Assembly: GCA_007119455.1 (NCBI GenBank)
Contig: SKPR01000226.1
Coordinates: forward strand, 1-6,613
DNA length: 6,613 bases
Direction: 5' to 3'
Source: Candidatus Brevefilum sp.
GTDB lineage: Bacteria > Chloroflexota > Anaerolineae > Anaerolineales > Anaerolineaceae
Below the pieces are notes generated by a model. That model was given only the letters and a program-made list of their open reading frames with translations, was not told the DNA's origin and ran no database searches. Made by a program: the position numbers and the translations under genes. How positions within the stretch are numbered: the stretch's first letter is position 1; each line of letters begins with the position of its first letter. Of this stretch, positions 1 to 6,507 are shown in pieces.

Positions 1-2610
1 GATTTTTTACCGGAGGATACGCTGATCGTCCTGGATGGGCAGGAGTTTATCACGGCAGCCGTTATGGACATCGAAGAAGAAAGCCTCTCTCGCAGGGAGG
101 ATGCCGTCGCCGCTGGTGAAATTTCTGAAGAATTTCCTGTGCCGTTTTTGACCTGGTCTGAAATCGAAGACAGGTTTGGCAGAAAGCCAGTGGTAGAACT
201 GGGTTATACAGGTGCTCCGGATGTGCCTGAACTGGCTTCACGTTTCACCCCGGGTCCCCGTTTTGCTGGCAAGTTGAGAGATTTTATCGATTATCTCAAG
301 GACCTGGACAGGCAAAACCAACCCTGGGTGATCGTTTCGCGGCAATCCCCCCGTTTACGAAATTTATGGCAGGAACAACAACTCACTTCAGACCCTAAAC
401 CTGTTTTATATGCCGGAGATCAATTCATAGAAGGCACCCTGGCCGGTGGTTGGATCCTCAATACACCGGATAGAAAACACTTACACCTTCTGACAGATAG
501 TGAAATCTTTGGGTGGTCCCGGCCTCAACCCAGGCGTCGCTACCGTCCCACGGCTGAAGCACCTGAATCCAGTTATGCGGATTTGGAACCTGGTGACTGG
601 GTTGTCCATGTGGACCATGGCATTGGGAAATATGTAGGTTTGGTCGAGCGCAAGCACGAAGGTGTCCAGCAAGAATTCTTGTGTGTGGAATATGCTGAGC
701 AGGATCAGCTCTTTGTCCCAATCCATCACGCCGACCGGTTGACCCGCTACATTGGTGCAGATGGTTTTGTGCCAGCCCTCTCTCGGTTGGGTGGTGCCAG
801 CTGGCATACCACCAAGCAACGCGTCCGGGAGGCGGTCCAGGAGATGGCCGGTGAGTTGCTGGATCTTTATGCAAAACGGCAGGTTGCGGAAGGCTATGCT
901 TTCAGTCCAGATACACCCTGGCAGCGTGAGCTTGAAGCCAGCTTCCCTTATATCGAAACTGAGGATCAACTCCAGGCACTGGTAGAAATTAAGGAAGATA
1001 TGGAAAACCCCCGGCCGATGGATCGTCTGCTGTGTGGTGATGTGGGATATGGTAAAACCGAAGTGACTTTGAGGGCGGCATTCAAGGCGGTAATGGACGG
1101 TAAACAGGTGGCCGTCCTGGTTCCCACCACGGTTTTAGCTCAGCAACATTATGATACATTCCGTGAACGTTTATCAACCTTCCCAGTGGAGGTTGAAATG
1201 CTTTCCCGGTTCCGCACCCAGCGCCAGCAAACTCGGATCATTAAAGACCTTGGAATAGGCAAAATTGATATCGTCATCGGCACCCATCGTCTGCTCTCAC
1301 AGGATGTTTCATTTAAAGACCTGGGATTGGTCGTGATTGATGAAGAGCAGCGATTTGGTGTGGCACACAAAGAACACCTCAAACAATTACGGACCTCTGT
1401 GGATGTGCTCACCCTGACAGCAACACCCATCCCGCGCACCCTGTATATGGCGTTGACAGGGGTCAGAGATATCTCTACCATCAGTTCACCGCCTGAAGAA
1501 CGATTGCCGATTGTGACTCATATCGGACCCTATGACCCGAAACTTGTTCGGCAGGCGGTTGTTCGGGAGCTGGAGCGTGGGGGGCAGATCTTTTTTGTGC
1601 ATAACCGGGTTCAGACCATCAATGCCATGCGGGGGCAGTTAGAAAAATTAGTTCCTGAAGCAAAAATTGGGATAGCCCACGGGCAGATGGACGAAACCCA
1701 ACTGTCGGACCGCATGCATCAGTTCACCCAGGGTGAAATTGATGTGCTTTTATGTACATCAATCATCGAGTCCGGGTTGGATATCCCGAATGCCAACACA
1801 TTGGTCGTCGACCGGGCGGACACCTTCGGTTTGGCTCAACTTTACCAGTTGCGGGGTCGTGTGGGTCGCGGCGCACAACGTGCCTATGCCTACCTCTTCC
1901 GGCACAGGGTCAGGGTTCCAACACCTGAGGGTCAGGAGCGGATGGAAGTTCTGGCGGAGAACACGCAGCTCGGATCAGGTTATGCGATCGCTATGCGCGA
2001 TCTTGAGATGCGAGGTGCAGGTGAGATGTTGGGAACTCGCCAATCAGGGTATATCGCGTCCGTGGGGTTCCACCTGTATACGCGCCTGTTGGCCCAGGCT
2101 GTGAAGCAGTTCAGGCTTGCCACCGGTATGGCTGGGCCGGAGGAGACTTCGGTTTTGGATGCATCGCTCACCATCCCAACCTCGGTTAATCTACCCCTCA
2201 CAATTGGCATCCCCACTTCATATATTACGGACCAGGCATTGCGTCTGAAACTCTATCGGCGATTGGCAGATATTAAAGATGAAACGGCTCTGGCTGCCAT
2301 TGAAATGGAATTTGAAGACCGGTTTGGACCTCTGCCTGAGCAGGTTCGCAACCTGATTTTCCAGATTAAAATCAAGTTACTGGCAGCGCGGGGCGGGTTA
2401 TCCTCTGTGGCCTTTGAAGGCCGGCAGATTGTGTTGCGCTATCCGTCCTTGCCGGACGGAATTGATTCCCGCAACCTGCCAGAGCTGGGCAGGGGCGTGA
2501 TGGCAGGGAAAAATGCCTACCGCATCCACTTCACAGACCCCGAAACAGAGCCCTGGCGTGAGATTTTGGTTGAAACCTTGCTGAAGATCCGGTCTAATGA
2601 TGGTGATTAG
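1..2610 (+). CDS. mfd: Transcription-repair coupling factor Mfd, 5'-truncated by window edge
   Basis: ATP-dependent DNA translocase that removes RNA polymerase stalled at lesions and recruits UvrA for nucleotide excision repair. The reading frame is open from base 1, so the ATG at 64 is internal and the gene begins outside the window. The visible 869 residues compare with about 1,150 in the family, so roughly 280 N-terminal residues (most of the UvrB-like region) are missing. In visible-residue numbering: a CarD-like RNA-polymerase-interacting domain around 190–260 (LEPGDWVVHVDHGIGKYVGL); Walker A GDVGYGKT at 346–353; Walker B DEEQ at 447–450; TATPIPRT at 473–480; motif VI QLYQLRGRVGR at 613–623; then the TRG translocation motif (LGSGYAIAMRDLEMRGAGE); and the C-terminal TRCF domain from about 720. 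All helicase motifs are intact. There is no obvious terminator after the stop, so transcription could read into the next gene, which also has its own promoter. Confidence 0.98.
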   Translation, partial: DFLPEDTLIVLDGQEFITAAVMDIEEESLSRREDAVAAGEISEEFPVPFLTWSEIEDRFGRKPVVELGYTGAPDVPELASRFTPGPRFAGKLRDFIDYLKDLDRQNQPWVIVSRQSPRLRNLWQEQQLTSDPKPVLYAGDQFIEGTLAGGWILNTPDRKHLHLLTDSEIFGWSRPQPRRRYRPTAEAPESSYADLEPGDWVVHVDHGIGKYVGLVERKHEGVQQEFLCVEYAEQDQLFVPIHHADRLTRYIGADGFVPALSRLGGASWHTTKQRVREAVQEMAGELLDLYAKRQVAEGYAFSPDTPWQRELEASFPYIETEDQLQALVEIKEDMENPRPMDRLLCGDVGYGKTEVTLRAAFKAVMDGKQVAVLVPTTVLAQQHYDTFRERLSTFPVEVEMLSRFRTQRQQTRIIKDLGIGKIDIVIGTHRLLSQDVSFKDLGLVVIDEEQRFGVAHKEHLKQLRTSVDVLTLTATPIPRTLYMALTGVRDISTISSPPEERLPIVTHIGPYDPKLVRQAVVRELERGGQIFFVHNRVQTINAMRGQLEKLVPEAKIGIAHGQMDETQLSDRMHQFTQGEIDVLLCTSIIESGLDIPNANTLVVDRADTFGLAQLYQLRGRVGRGAQRAYAYLFRHRVRVPTPEGQERMEVLAENTQLGSGYAIAMRDLEMRGAGEMLGTRQSGYIASVGFHLYTRLLAQAVKQFRLATGMAGPEETSVLDASLTIPTSVNLPLTIGIPTSYITDQALRLKLYRRLADIKDETALAAIEMEFEDRFGPLPEQVRNLIFQIKIKLLAARGGLSSVAFEGRQIVLRYPSLPDGIDSRNLPELGRGVMAGKNAYRIHFTDPETEPWREILVETLLKIRSNDGD

Positions 2611-2616
2611 ACCAAC

Positions 2617-2644
2617 TTGTCAAAAATTTGTGATGTGTTATACT
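2617..2644 (+). promoter_or_regulatory. Sigma-70-type promoter with extended -10, upstream of the YabE-like gene
   Basis: The -35 TTGTCA (2617–2622) and -10 TATACT (2639–2644) each match consensus at five of six bases. They are separated by 16 bases, and TG one base before the -10 (2636–2637) makes an extended -10. The -35 begins only seven bases after the mfd stop. The predicted start near 2651 gives a leader of about 48 bases. This would drive the YabE-like gene and rsmA. Prediction from sequence only. Confidence 0.6.
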
Positions 2645-2698
2645 GCAAAAATGATCCTTGAGAAAAAACCCCAGTTTTCAAACGGGCAGGGTTGAGGA

Positions 2699-4117
2699 AT
2701 GATGAAAACGCACCTATTAAATTATAAAAAATGGCTTTTCCCGGGGGCGTTCATGGTATTTCTGTTAGGTTTAGGCCTGATAGTTTTTGGAATGCATCAA
2801 ACCGTCACCATTCTTGTTGATGATAAGCCAGTAACTGTTCAAACAATGGCATTAAGGGTTGTTGATATCTTAAACGCTGCTGGTTTGACCCCTGCTGATG
2901 TAGATTGGGTAAGACCTGGTCGTGACAGGTGGGTATGGAAGAGTCCGCTCATCAGGGTTGAAAGCGCTCAGGATATCATCGTGGTTACAGATGAGGAAGA
3001 AATTACGCTTAGTACTGCAGAACGTATCCCGGCAAATTTGATCCAGAAGCTGGATATTACGCTTTACCCGGAGGATCGTGTGCTTGTGAACGGCGTCGAG
3101 GTAGCCCCGGATGAACCACTCAATGGTAATGGGTTTATTCTTCTGCAATATAAACCGGCGATCCCAATACAATTGATCATTGACGATCAGGAGTTGTCAC
3201 TTTATACCAGTGAGCCCACCCTGGGTGCTGCCCTTGAGGCTGCAGAAATCTCCCTTGGCCCAATGGATTGGATTTCAAAAGACCTGTTAACGCCTCTTGA
3301 TGAACCATTAGAAGTCCACATCAGGCAAGCCCGCCCGATAACAGTCAGAGTGGATGACACCACGCTGAGTGGGTTTTCTGCAGCAACCATCGTTGGTGAT
3401 GCGCTGCTGGATATCGGCGTTTCCTTGCAGAATCTGGATTTCACCAAACCCAAGGAGGATCAACCTGTCCCAACCAACGGGCAGATTGATGTGATCAGGG
3501 TTGAAGAAGCTGTCATGATCATGACAGATGAGGTGGCTTACCAAAATGCTTATGTGGAAGACCCGGACACCCTGTTAGACCAGGTGTCTGTAGTTGAACC
3601 CGGCCAGAAGGGGATCTATGCTTCCCGCGAACGTGTGCAGATGGTGGGGGGGGAGATCGTCTGGCAGGATGAGCAACAGAACTGGCAAGCCAGTGAAGCC
3701 GAGGATGGTGTGCTTGGTTACGGATCAAGGGTAGAGGTCCGTACGGCTGTGGTTGATGGACAGGAAATTGAATACTGGCGTAAGATCAGAGTTTACGCCA
3801 CTTCCTATTCGCCCTGCCGATGTGCTACACCGGACGGAAGGTGCTGTTACAGTTCATCCAGCGGTTTACCTTCACAGAAAGGTATGATTGCTGTAACCCT
3901 AAACTGGTACAGAATGATGAAACTCCAGCCGGTTTATGTTCAGGGTTATGGTCATGGGGTCATCGGTAACGTGGGTGGGGGGGCGCGGTATTTTGATCAT
4001 TATTGGATTGACCTTGGGTACTCGGATGATGATTACCAGTCCTGGCATCATTGGACCACAATGTATTTCCTGACCCCGGTTCCTGCCTGGTATCCGGCAC
4101 GATTGCCATGGCCTTAG
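2699..4117 (+). CDS. YabE-like cell-wall protein: membrane anchor, DUF348 repeats, G5 domain, C-terminal 3D domain
   Basis: A 472-residue, probably surface-exposed protein of the YabE/resuscitation-promoting-factor-like group, which is thought to remodel peptidoglycan. Residues 12–31 form one hydrophobic segment (anchor or uncleaved signal; no lipobox seen). DUF348 (ubiquitin-like) repeats start near residues 34, 154 and 211 (patterns VTILVDD, IQLIIDD, ITVRVDD), with a possible degenerate copy near 93–125. A G5 domain spans roughly 264–345, and a 3D domain runs from about 363 to 463. In the 3D domain the Asp of WIDL (D438), which I align to the catalytic Asp of MltA-type folds, is present, and so are Asp residues in SDDDY (443–445). 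The usual DxGG Asp is Asn (N424, GNVGGG). Cysteines 373, 375, 382 and 383 crowd the start of the domain. Two ATGs in tandem (2699 and 2702) follow GAGG; the second is slightly better spaced. The gene overlaps rsmA by 10 bases. The exact enzymatic role is inferred. Confidence 0.9.
   Translation: MMKTHLLNYKKWLFPGAFMVFLLGLGLIVFGMHQTVTILVDDKPVTVQTMALRVVDILNAAGLTPADVDWVRPGRDRWVWKSPLIRVESAQDIIVVTDEEEITLSTAERIPANLIQKLDITLYPEDRVLVNGVEVAPDEPLNGNGFILLQYKPAIPIQLIIDDQELSLYTSEPTLGAALEAAEISLGPMDWISKDLLTPLDEPLEVHIRQARPITVRVDDTTLSGFSAATIVGDALLDIGVSLQNLDFTKPKEDQPVPTNGQIDVIRVEEAVMIMTDEVAYQNAYVEDPDTLLDQVSVVEPGQKGIYASRERVQMVGGEIVWQDEQQNWQASEAEDGVLGYGSRVEVRTAVVDGQEIEYWRKIRVYATSYSPCRCATPDGRCCYSSSSGLPSQKGMIAVTLNWYRMMKLQPVYVQGYGHGVIGNVGGGARYFDHYWIDLGYSDDDYQSWHHWTTMYFLTPVPAWYPARLPWP
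3510..3527. repeat. Perfect 18-bp palindrome inside the YabE-like gene
   Basis: CTGTCATGATCATGACAG reads identically on both strands, centred on TGATCA, and encodes the AVMIMTD stretch of the G5 domain. With no spacer it is a better candidate for a dimeric protein-binding site than for an RNA hairpin. It may be chance: nine matched pairs are expected about 0.03 times in a window this size under uniform base use. Confidence 0.5.
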
Positions 4118-4947
4118 AACCGTTACATGTTCCTTCGCTGCTCAAACGCTTTGGACTATCACCACGTAAATCCCTGGGTCAAAACTTCCTGGTAGATCAC
4201 AATGCCCTTGTGAAAATCGTCAGCGATGCGGGCATTGGACCTGAAGACCGAGTTTTAGAGATCGGGGCCGGTTTGGGCAGTCTGACACGCCTGCTGGCAG
4301 ACCGGGCAAAATCTGTCACCGCTATTGAGATCGACGAAAACCTCTTCCCCGCCCTGGAGTCAGTCATCCAACCTTTTGATAATGTGCGTTTGATCAAGGG
4401 GGATATTTTGGACATTCCACCAAGAAGCCTGTTTTCAGAGAATGGCTATCAGGTGGTTGCTAATATACCTTATTACATCACCTCAGCCGTCATTCGTCAC
4501 CTGCTGGAAGCGGAGGTTATGCCTGAACAAATAACCCTGACCATCCAGCGTGAAGTGGCCGAACGCATCATCAGCAAAGACGCAAAAATGAGCCTGCTTT
4601 CGCTTTCGGTCCTGGTCTATGGCAGACCACGCATCGCTCGCCACATCCCGCCAGAATGTTTTTATCCCAGGCCCCAGGTGGAATCCAGTGTGCTTATGAT
4701 TGCTATCGATCCGGAACCTAAACTGTCAATGGAAGAAATCCGTTGGTTGTTCAGGTTGGCACATGCTGCCTTCAACCAGAAACGCAAAATGTTGCGCAAC
4801 TCTCTTAAACCTGCTTTGCCGGATGGGGAGGCATCTATTTCAAGCGTATTGACAGATGCGGGGATAGATCCACGCAAGCGGCCGGAAGTCCTATCTCTGG
4901 AAGACTGGATTCAGCTAACCAGGACTGCGGTTAAGCATTTTGAATGA
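4108..4947 (+). CDS. rsmA: 16S rRNA (adenine(1518)-N6/adenine(1519)-N6)-dimethyltransferase RsmA (KsgA)
   Basis: Dimethylates two adjacent adenines near the 3' end of 16S rRNA using S-adenosylmethionine, late in 30S assembly; loss gives kasugamycin resistance in characterised bacteria. The 279 residues fit the family. Visible motifs are GQNFLVD (24–30), the SAM-binding loop EIGAGLGSLT (51–60), acidic EID after the second strand, the target-adenine motif NIPYYIT (119–125), and the C-terminal AFNQKRKMLRNSL (NQKRK at 223–227). The start at 4108 gives MALEPLHVPSLLKRFG, which leads at normal distance into the conserved GQNFL. An in-frame ATG at 4051 would add 19 unrelated residues. No Shine–Dalgarno precedes 4108, and the start overlaps the upstream gene's end by 10 bases, so translational coupling is likely. 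The gene is probably transcribed from the promoter at 2617. Confidence 0.97.
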   Translation: MALEPLHVPSLLKRFGLSPRKSLGQNFLVDHNALVKIVSDAGIGPEDRVLEIGAGLGSLTRLLADRAKSVTAIEIDENLFPALESVIQPFDNVRLIKGDILDIPPRSLFSENGYQVVANIPYYITSAVIRHLLEAEVMPEQITLTIQREVAERIISKDAKMSLLSLSVLVYGRPRIARHIPPECFYPRPQVESSVLMIAIDPEPKLSMEEIRWLFRLAHAAFNQKRKMLRNSLKPALPDGEASISSVLTDAGIDPRKRPEVLSLEDWIQLTRTAVKHFE

Positions 4948-4969
4948 CGGATTTTGGTCTTTTATGGCG

Positions 4970-4998
4970 TTTTTCCGTTGTTTGCTGAGTCGGAAAAA
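4970..4998. terminator. Weak hairpin between convergent rsmA and glycosyltransferase genes
   Basis: TTTTTCCG (4970–4977) and CGGAAAAA (4991–4998) pair perfectly over 8 bp around a 13-base loop, within the 58-base gap between two converging genes, where a bidirectional terminator would be expected. The stem has only three G–C pairs and no U-tract follows it in either direction, so it is not a canonical intrinsic terminator. Confidence 0.25.
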
Positions 4999-5005
4999 TT
5001 GGGGG

Positions 5006-5725
5006 TTATGAACGGTTGCTGTAGAGCCGTCGCAATTGCCAGACTCGCAGGGCGGCTTCGATTTGTATCTTCAGAGACATCTTCGATGTACCTCTGGTAC
5101 GCTCCGCAAAATAGATCGGCACTTCCGCAAAAGAAAGCCCAGCCAGTGATGCCATATACGCCAGTTCTACGATAAAAACATAACCATTAGAGCGAGATTC
5201 TGCGAATGGTATGGCCGCTAAGGCCGAGCGCCGCCACAAGCGATAACCACCTGTTGTATCCTGGATGGGCAGGTTCAAAATGGTGCGAGCATAGGTATTC
5301 CCAAACCAGGACAACCCCTTGCGCCAGAAAGGCCAGTTTTTGTCCAGGCTACCACCGGGCACATAACGAGACCCAACAACGACATCTGCCTGATCAATTT
5401 TCGAGAGCAGGGCTGGCAGGCGATCAGGTGGATGGCTTAGATCGGCATCCATCATTCCGATCACATCAGCACCACTTTCCAACGCCATGGTAAACCCTTC
5501 AATATAAGCTTTCCCCAAACCTTCTTTTCCTGGTCGATGGAGAACGGAAATCCTGCCTGGATAGATGTCTGCTAGGCTCTCAGCCACATCGCCGGTTCCA
5601 TCCGGGCTGTTATCATCCACGATCAACAGGTCAAGATTCTCCACAGGTTCTCTGAAGAGTGACTCAACCAGAACGGTCAGGTTTTGTGCTTCATTATAGG
5701 TTGGGATGACTTGTGTGATCTTCAT
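5006..5725 (-). CDS. GT2 glycosyltransferase, polyprenol-phosphate mannose synthase (DPM1) type
   Basis: Predicted to transfer a sugar, by family usually mannose from GDP-mannose, to a polyprenyl phosphate at the inner face of the membrane, giving a lipid-linked donor for glycosylation or envelope glycans. The 239 residues show the GT-A fold signatures of DPM1-like enzymes: VIPTYNEAQNL (6–16), DDNSPDGT (37–44), GLGKAYIEGF (69–78), the metal-binding DADLSHPP (93–100), GSRYVPGG (118–125), DTTGGYR (156–162), and the late EVPIYFAERTRGTSKM segment. No C-terminal membrane segments or GtrA domain are present, so it is the short soluble form. The start at 5725 places VIPTYNE at the usual distance from the N-terminus. 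An upstream TTG at 5830 would add 35 unrelated residues and coincides with the -35 box. The Shine–Dalgarno is weak. Sugar specificity cannot be read from sequence; a glucosyl or other hexosyl donor remains possible. Confidence 0.92.
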   Translation of the reverse strand: MKITQVIPTYNEAQNLTVLVESLFREPVENLDLLIVDDNSPDGTGDVAESLADIYPGRISVLHRPGKEGLGKAYIEGFTMALESGADVIGMMDADLSHPPDRLPALLSKIDQADVVVGSRYVPGGSLDKNWPFWRKGLSWFGNTYARTILNLPIQDTTGGYRLWRRSALAAIPFAESRSNGYVFIVELAYMASLAGLSFAEVPIYFAERTRGTSKMSLKIQIEAALRVWQLRRLYSNRS

Positions 5726-5801
5726 GTAGTTTCTGTTAAAACAAATGGCTTCACCTGAAGTGTCTGGGTTGATGATTTTTACACCACTCAGACCGTTATC
5801 A

Positions 5802-5830
5802 TTTTTAGCATAGCCCCATTGGCCTGTCAA
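5802..5830 (-). promoter_or_regulatory. Putative promoter of the glycosyltransferase gene
   Basis: On the minus strand a perfect TTGACA (5830–5825) is followed after 17 bases by TAAAAA (5807–5802), matching the -10 consensus at four of six bases. Transcription would begin near 5795, leaving a leader of about 70 bases before the ATG at 5725. The perfect -35 and ideal spacing are persuasive; the -10 is mediocre. Confidence 0.45.
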
Positions 5831-5845
5831 GCAGATTTGTTTTCA

Positions 5846-5874
5846 TTGTCTGATCTAATTCGGTAAAATTAAAT
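5846..5874 (+). promoter_or_regulatory. Weak candidate promoter for the small membrane protein gene
   Basis: TTGTCT (5846–5851) and TTAAAT (5869–5874), 17 bases apart, each match consensus at four of six positions. They lie in the very A+T-rich stretch 5856–5885 of the divergent intergenic region, back to back with the glycosyltransferase promoter. Other -10-like strings (TAAAAT at 5864 and 5876) lack a well-placed -35. A leader of about 130 bases holding two hairpins would result. Confidence 0.25.
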
Positions 5875-5912
5875 ATAAAATAATCGTAACTACTTAGCAT
5901 GCAAGAGAATAT

Positions 5913-5946
5913 GGGTGGTATGGTAGCGAAGCCGCCACGCCACACC
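5913..5946 (+). other. Imperfect G/C-rich hairpin in the divergent intergenic region
   Basis: Bases 5917–5927 (GGTATGGTAGC) fold onto 5931–5941 (GCCGCCACGCC) around a three-base GAA loop. Seven Watson–Crick pairs, two G·T wobbles and two A×C mismatches are regularly spaced. Pairing continues outward through T5916–A5942, G5915–C5943 and, across a bulged A5944, G5914–C5945 and G5913–C5946. No T-tract follows, so it is not an intrinsic terminator. It lies about 65–100 bases before the membrane protein start and could be a leader structure or a small dispersed repeat. Confidence 0.45.
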
Positions 5947-5965
5947 CCCCAGCATTCAGTAGCAG

Positions 5966-5981
5966 AACTGCCTGAGCAGTT
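5966..5981 (+). other. Short perfect hairpin in the presumed leader of the membrane protein gene
   Basis: AACTGC (5966–5971) and GCAGTT (5976–5981) form a perfect 6-bp stem with a CTGA loop, ending 20 bases before the AAAGG ribosome binding site at 6002–6006. It is short and may be incidental. Together with the larger hairpin just upstream it makes a structured 5' region. Confidence 0.4.
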
Positions 5982-6011
5982 ACAAACTAAAATATTAAAA
6001 GAAAGGCAATC

Positions 6012-6461
6012 ATGATTACTAAAAATGTTACTTTTTTACTTTTAGGGGCATTTCTGATTTTGGTGGGGCTGGCTGGTTTTATCCCGGGGATCGGCGCCCT
6101 GGGGATTGTTATCGCCATCCTCGCACTGGCGGCCGGCATCCTGATCCTGTTTCAAACCCCGGGTATATCATATTCCGTTGGCTGGATTCTGGCAGCCGTA
6201 TATCTGGTATTGCGTGGTCTGAACGGTATCATCGATTTCACCTTTACCGGGCTGGATGTTGTCCTGGCTGTCCTCGCTCTGGGCGGTGGGATATTATTAT
6301 TAATCCGGATGCCAAAAATCGCCTCGAATATCGGTTTCTTTCTATTTTGTGTGTGGTTGCTTCTGGTTGGGCTGGTCAGTCTTGTTACGATCGGAGATAT
6401 CAGCATCGTGATTGATCTGGTTGCCATTGCTGCCGGTGTTCTTTTGATTATTGGAAAGTAG
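6012..6461 (+). CDS. Small integral membrane protein of unknown function with three tandem two-helix repeats
   Basis: I do not recognise a named family. The 149 residues are almost entirely hydrophobic, with about six membrane segments. They are arranged as three copies of a roughly 50-residue unit: about 5–50, 51–101 and 102–149. Each unit has a first helix ending in a Gly-Leu pair (G19-L20, G69-L70, G120-L121), a short turn, then a second helix with the pattern LALAAGILIL (37–46), LALGGGILLL (88–97) and VAIAAGVLLI (137–146). The key Gly are 42, 93 and 142. The unit ends in a Pro-containing loop after copies one and two (QTP, RMP). Charged residues are few: K4, D75, D82, R68, R99, K102, D129, D135, K149. 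AAAGG at 6002–6006, five bases before the ATG, supports the start. It precedes an ABC transporter gene, but a separate promoter lies between them, so a functional link is only a possibility. Confidence 0.85.
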   Translation: MITKNVTFLLLGAFLILVGLAGFIPGIGALGIVIAILALAAGILILFQTPGISYSVGWILAAVYLVLRGLNGIIDFTFTGLDVVLAVLALGGGILLLIRMPKIASNIGFFLFCVWLLLVGLVSLVTIGDISIVIDLVAIAAGVLLIIGK

Positions 6462-6507
6462 GCCAGTAGCATCATCCGACAATGGATCAGCCAATATTTA
6501 TCATGTT

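Noticed and set aside
29..43. A 15-base match TCCTGGATGGGCAGG shared with 5259–5273
   Set aside because: Both copies fall within conserved coding sequence (mfd sense, glycosyltransferase antisense), flanks do not match, and no mobile-element features surround either; most likely coincidence.
64..66. ATG as the start of mfd
   Set aside because: The frame is open to base 1 and the upstream residues (LPEDTLIVLDGQEF) read as normal Mfd sequence, so this Met is internal.
458..969. Overlapping minus-strand open frames of 138 and 162 codons opposite mfd
   Set aside because: They lie wholly opposite a highly conserved helicase gene and have no recognisable protein features or ribosome binding site; they are shadows of mfd codon structure.
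1982..2012. GCGATCGC and nearby GCGCGATC in mfd as a repeat-type element
   Set aside because: The 8-bp palindrome occurs once here and encodes conserved TRG-motif residues; one copy is not evidence of an element.
1733..2104. Plus-strand 123-codon frame inside mfd
   Set aside because: Out-of-frame reading of the conserved helicase motif VI and TRG region; no sign of independent coding.
4051..4107. Upstream ATG as the start of rsmA
   Set aside because: It would add 19 residues with no resemblance to the family, encoded within the conserved 3D-domain end of the previous gene; MALEPLHVPSLL at 4108 fits KsgA N-termini.
6462..6507. Possible terminator after the small membrane protein gene
   Set aside because: Only a 4-bp ATCC/GGAT pairing could be found and no T-tract follows.
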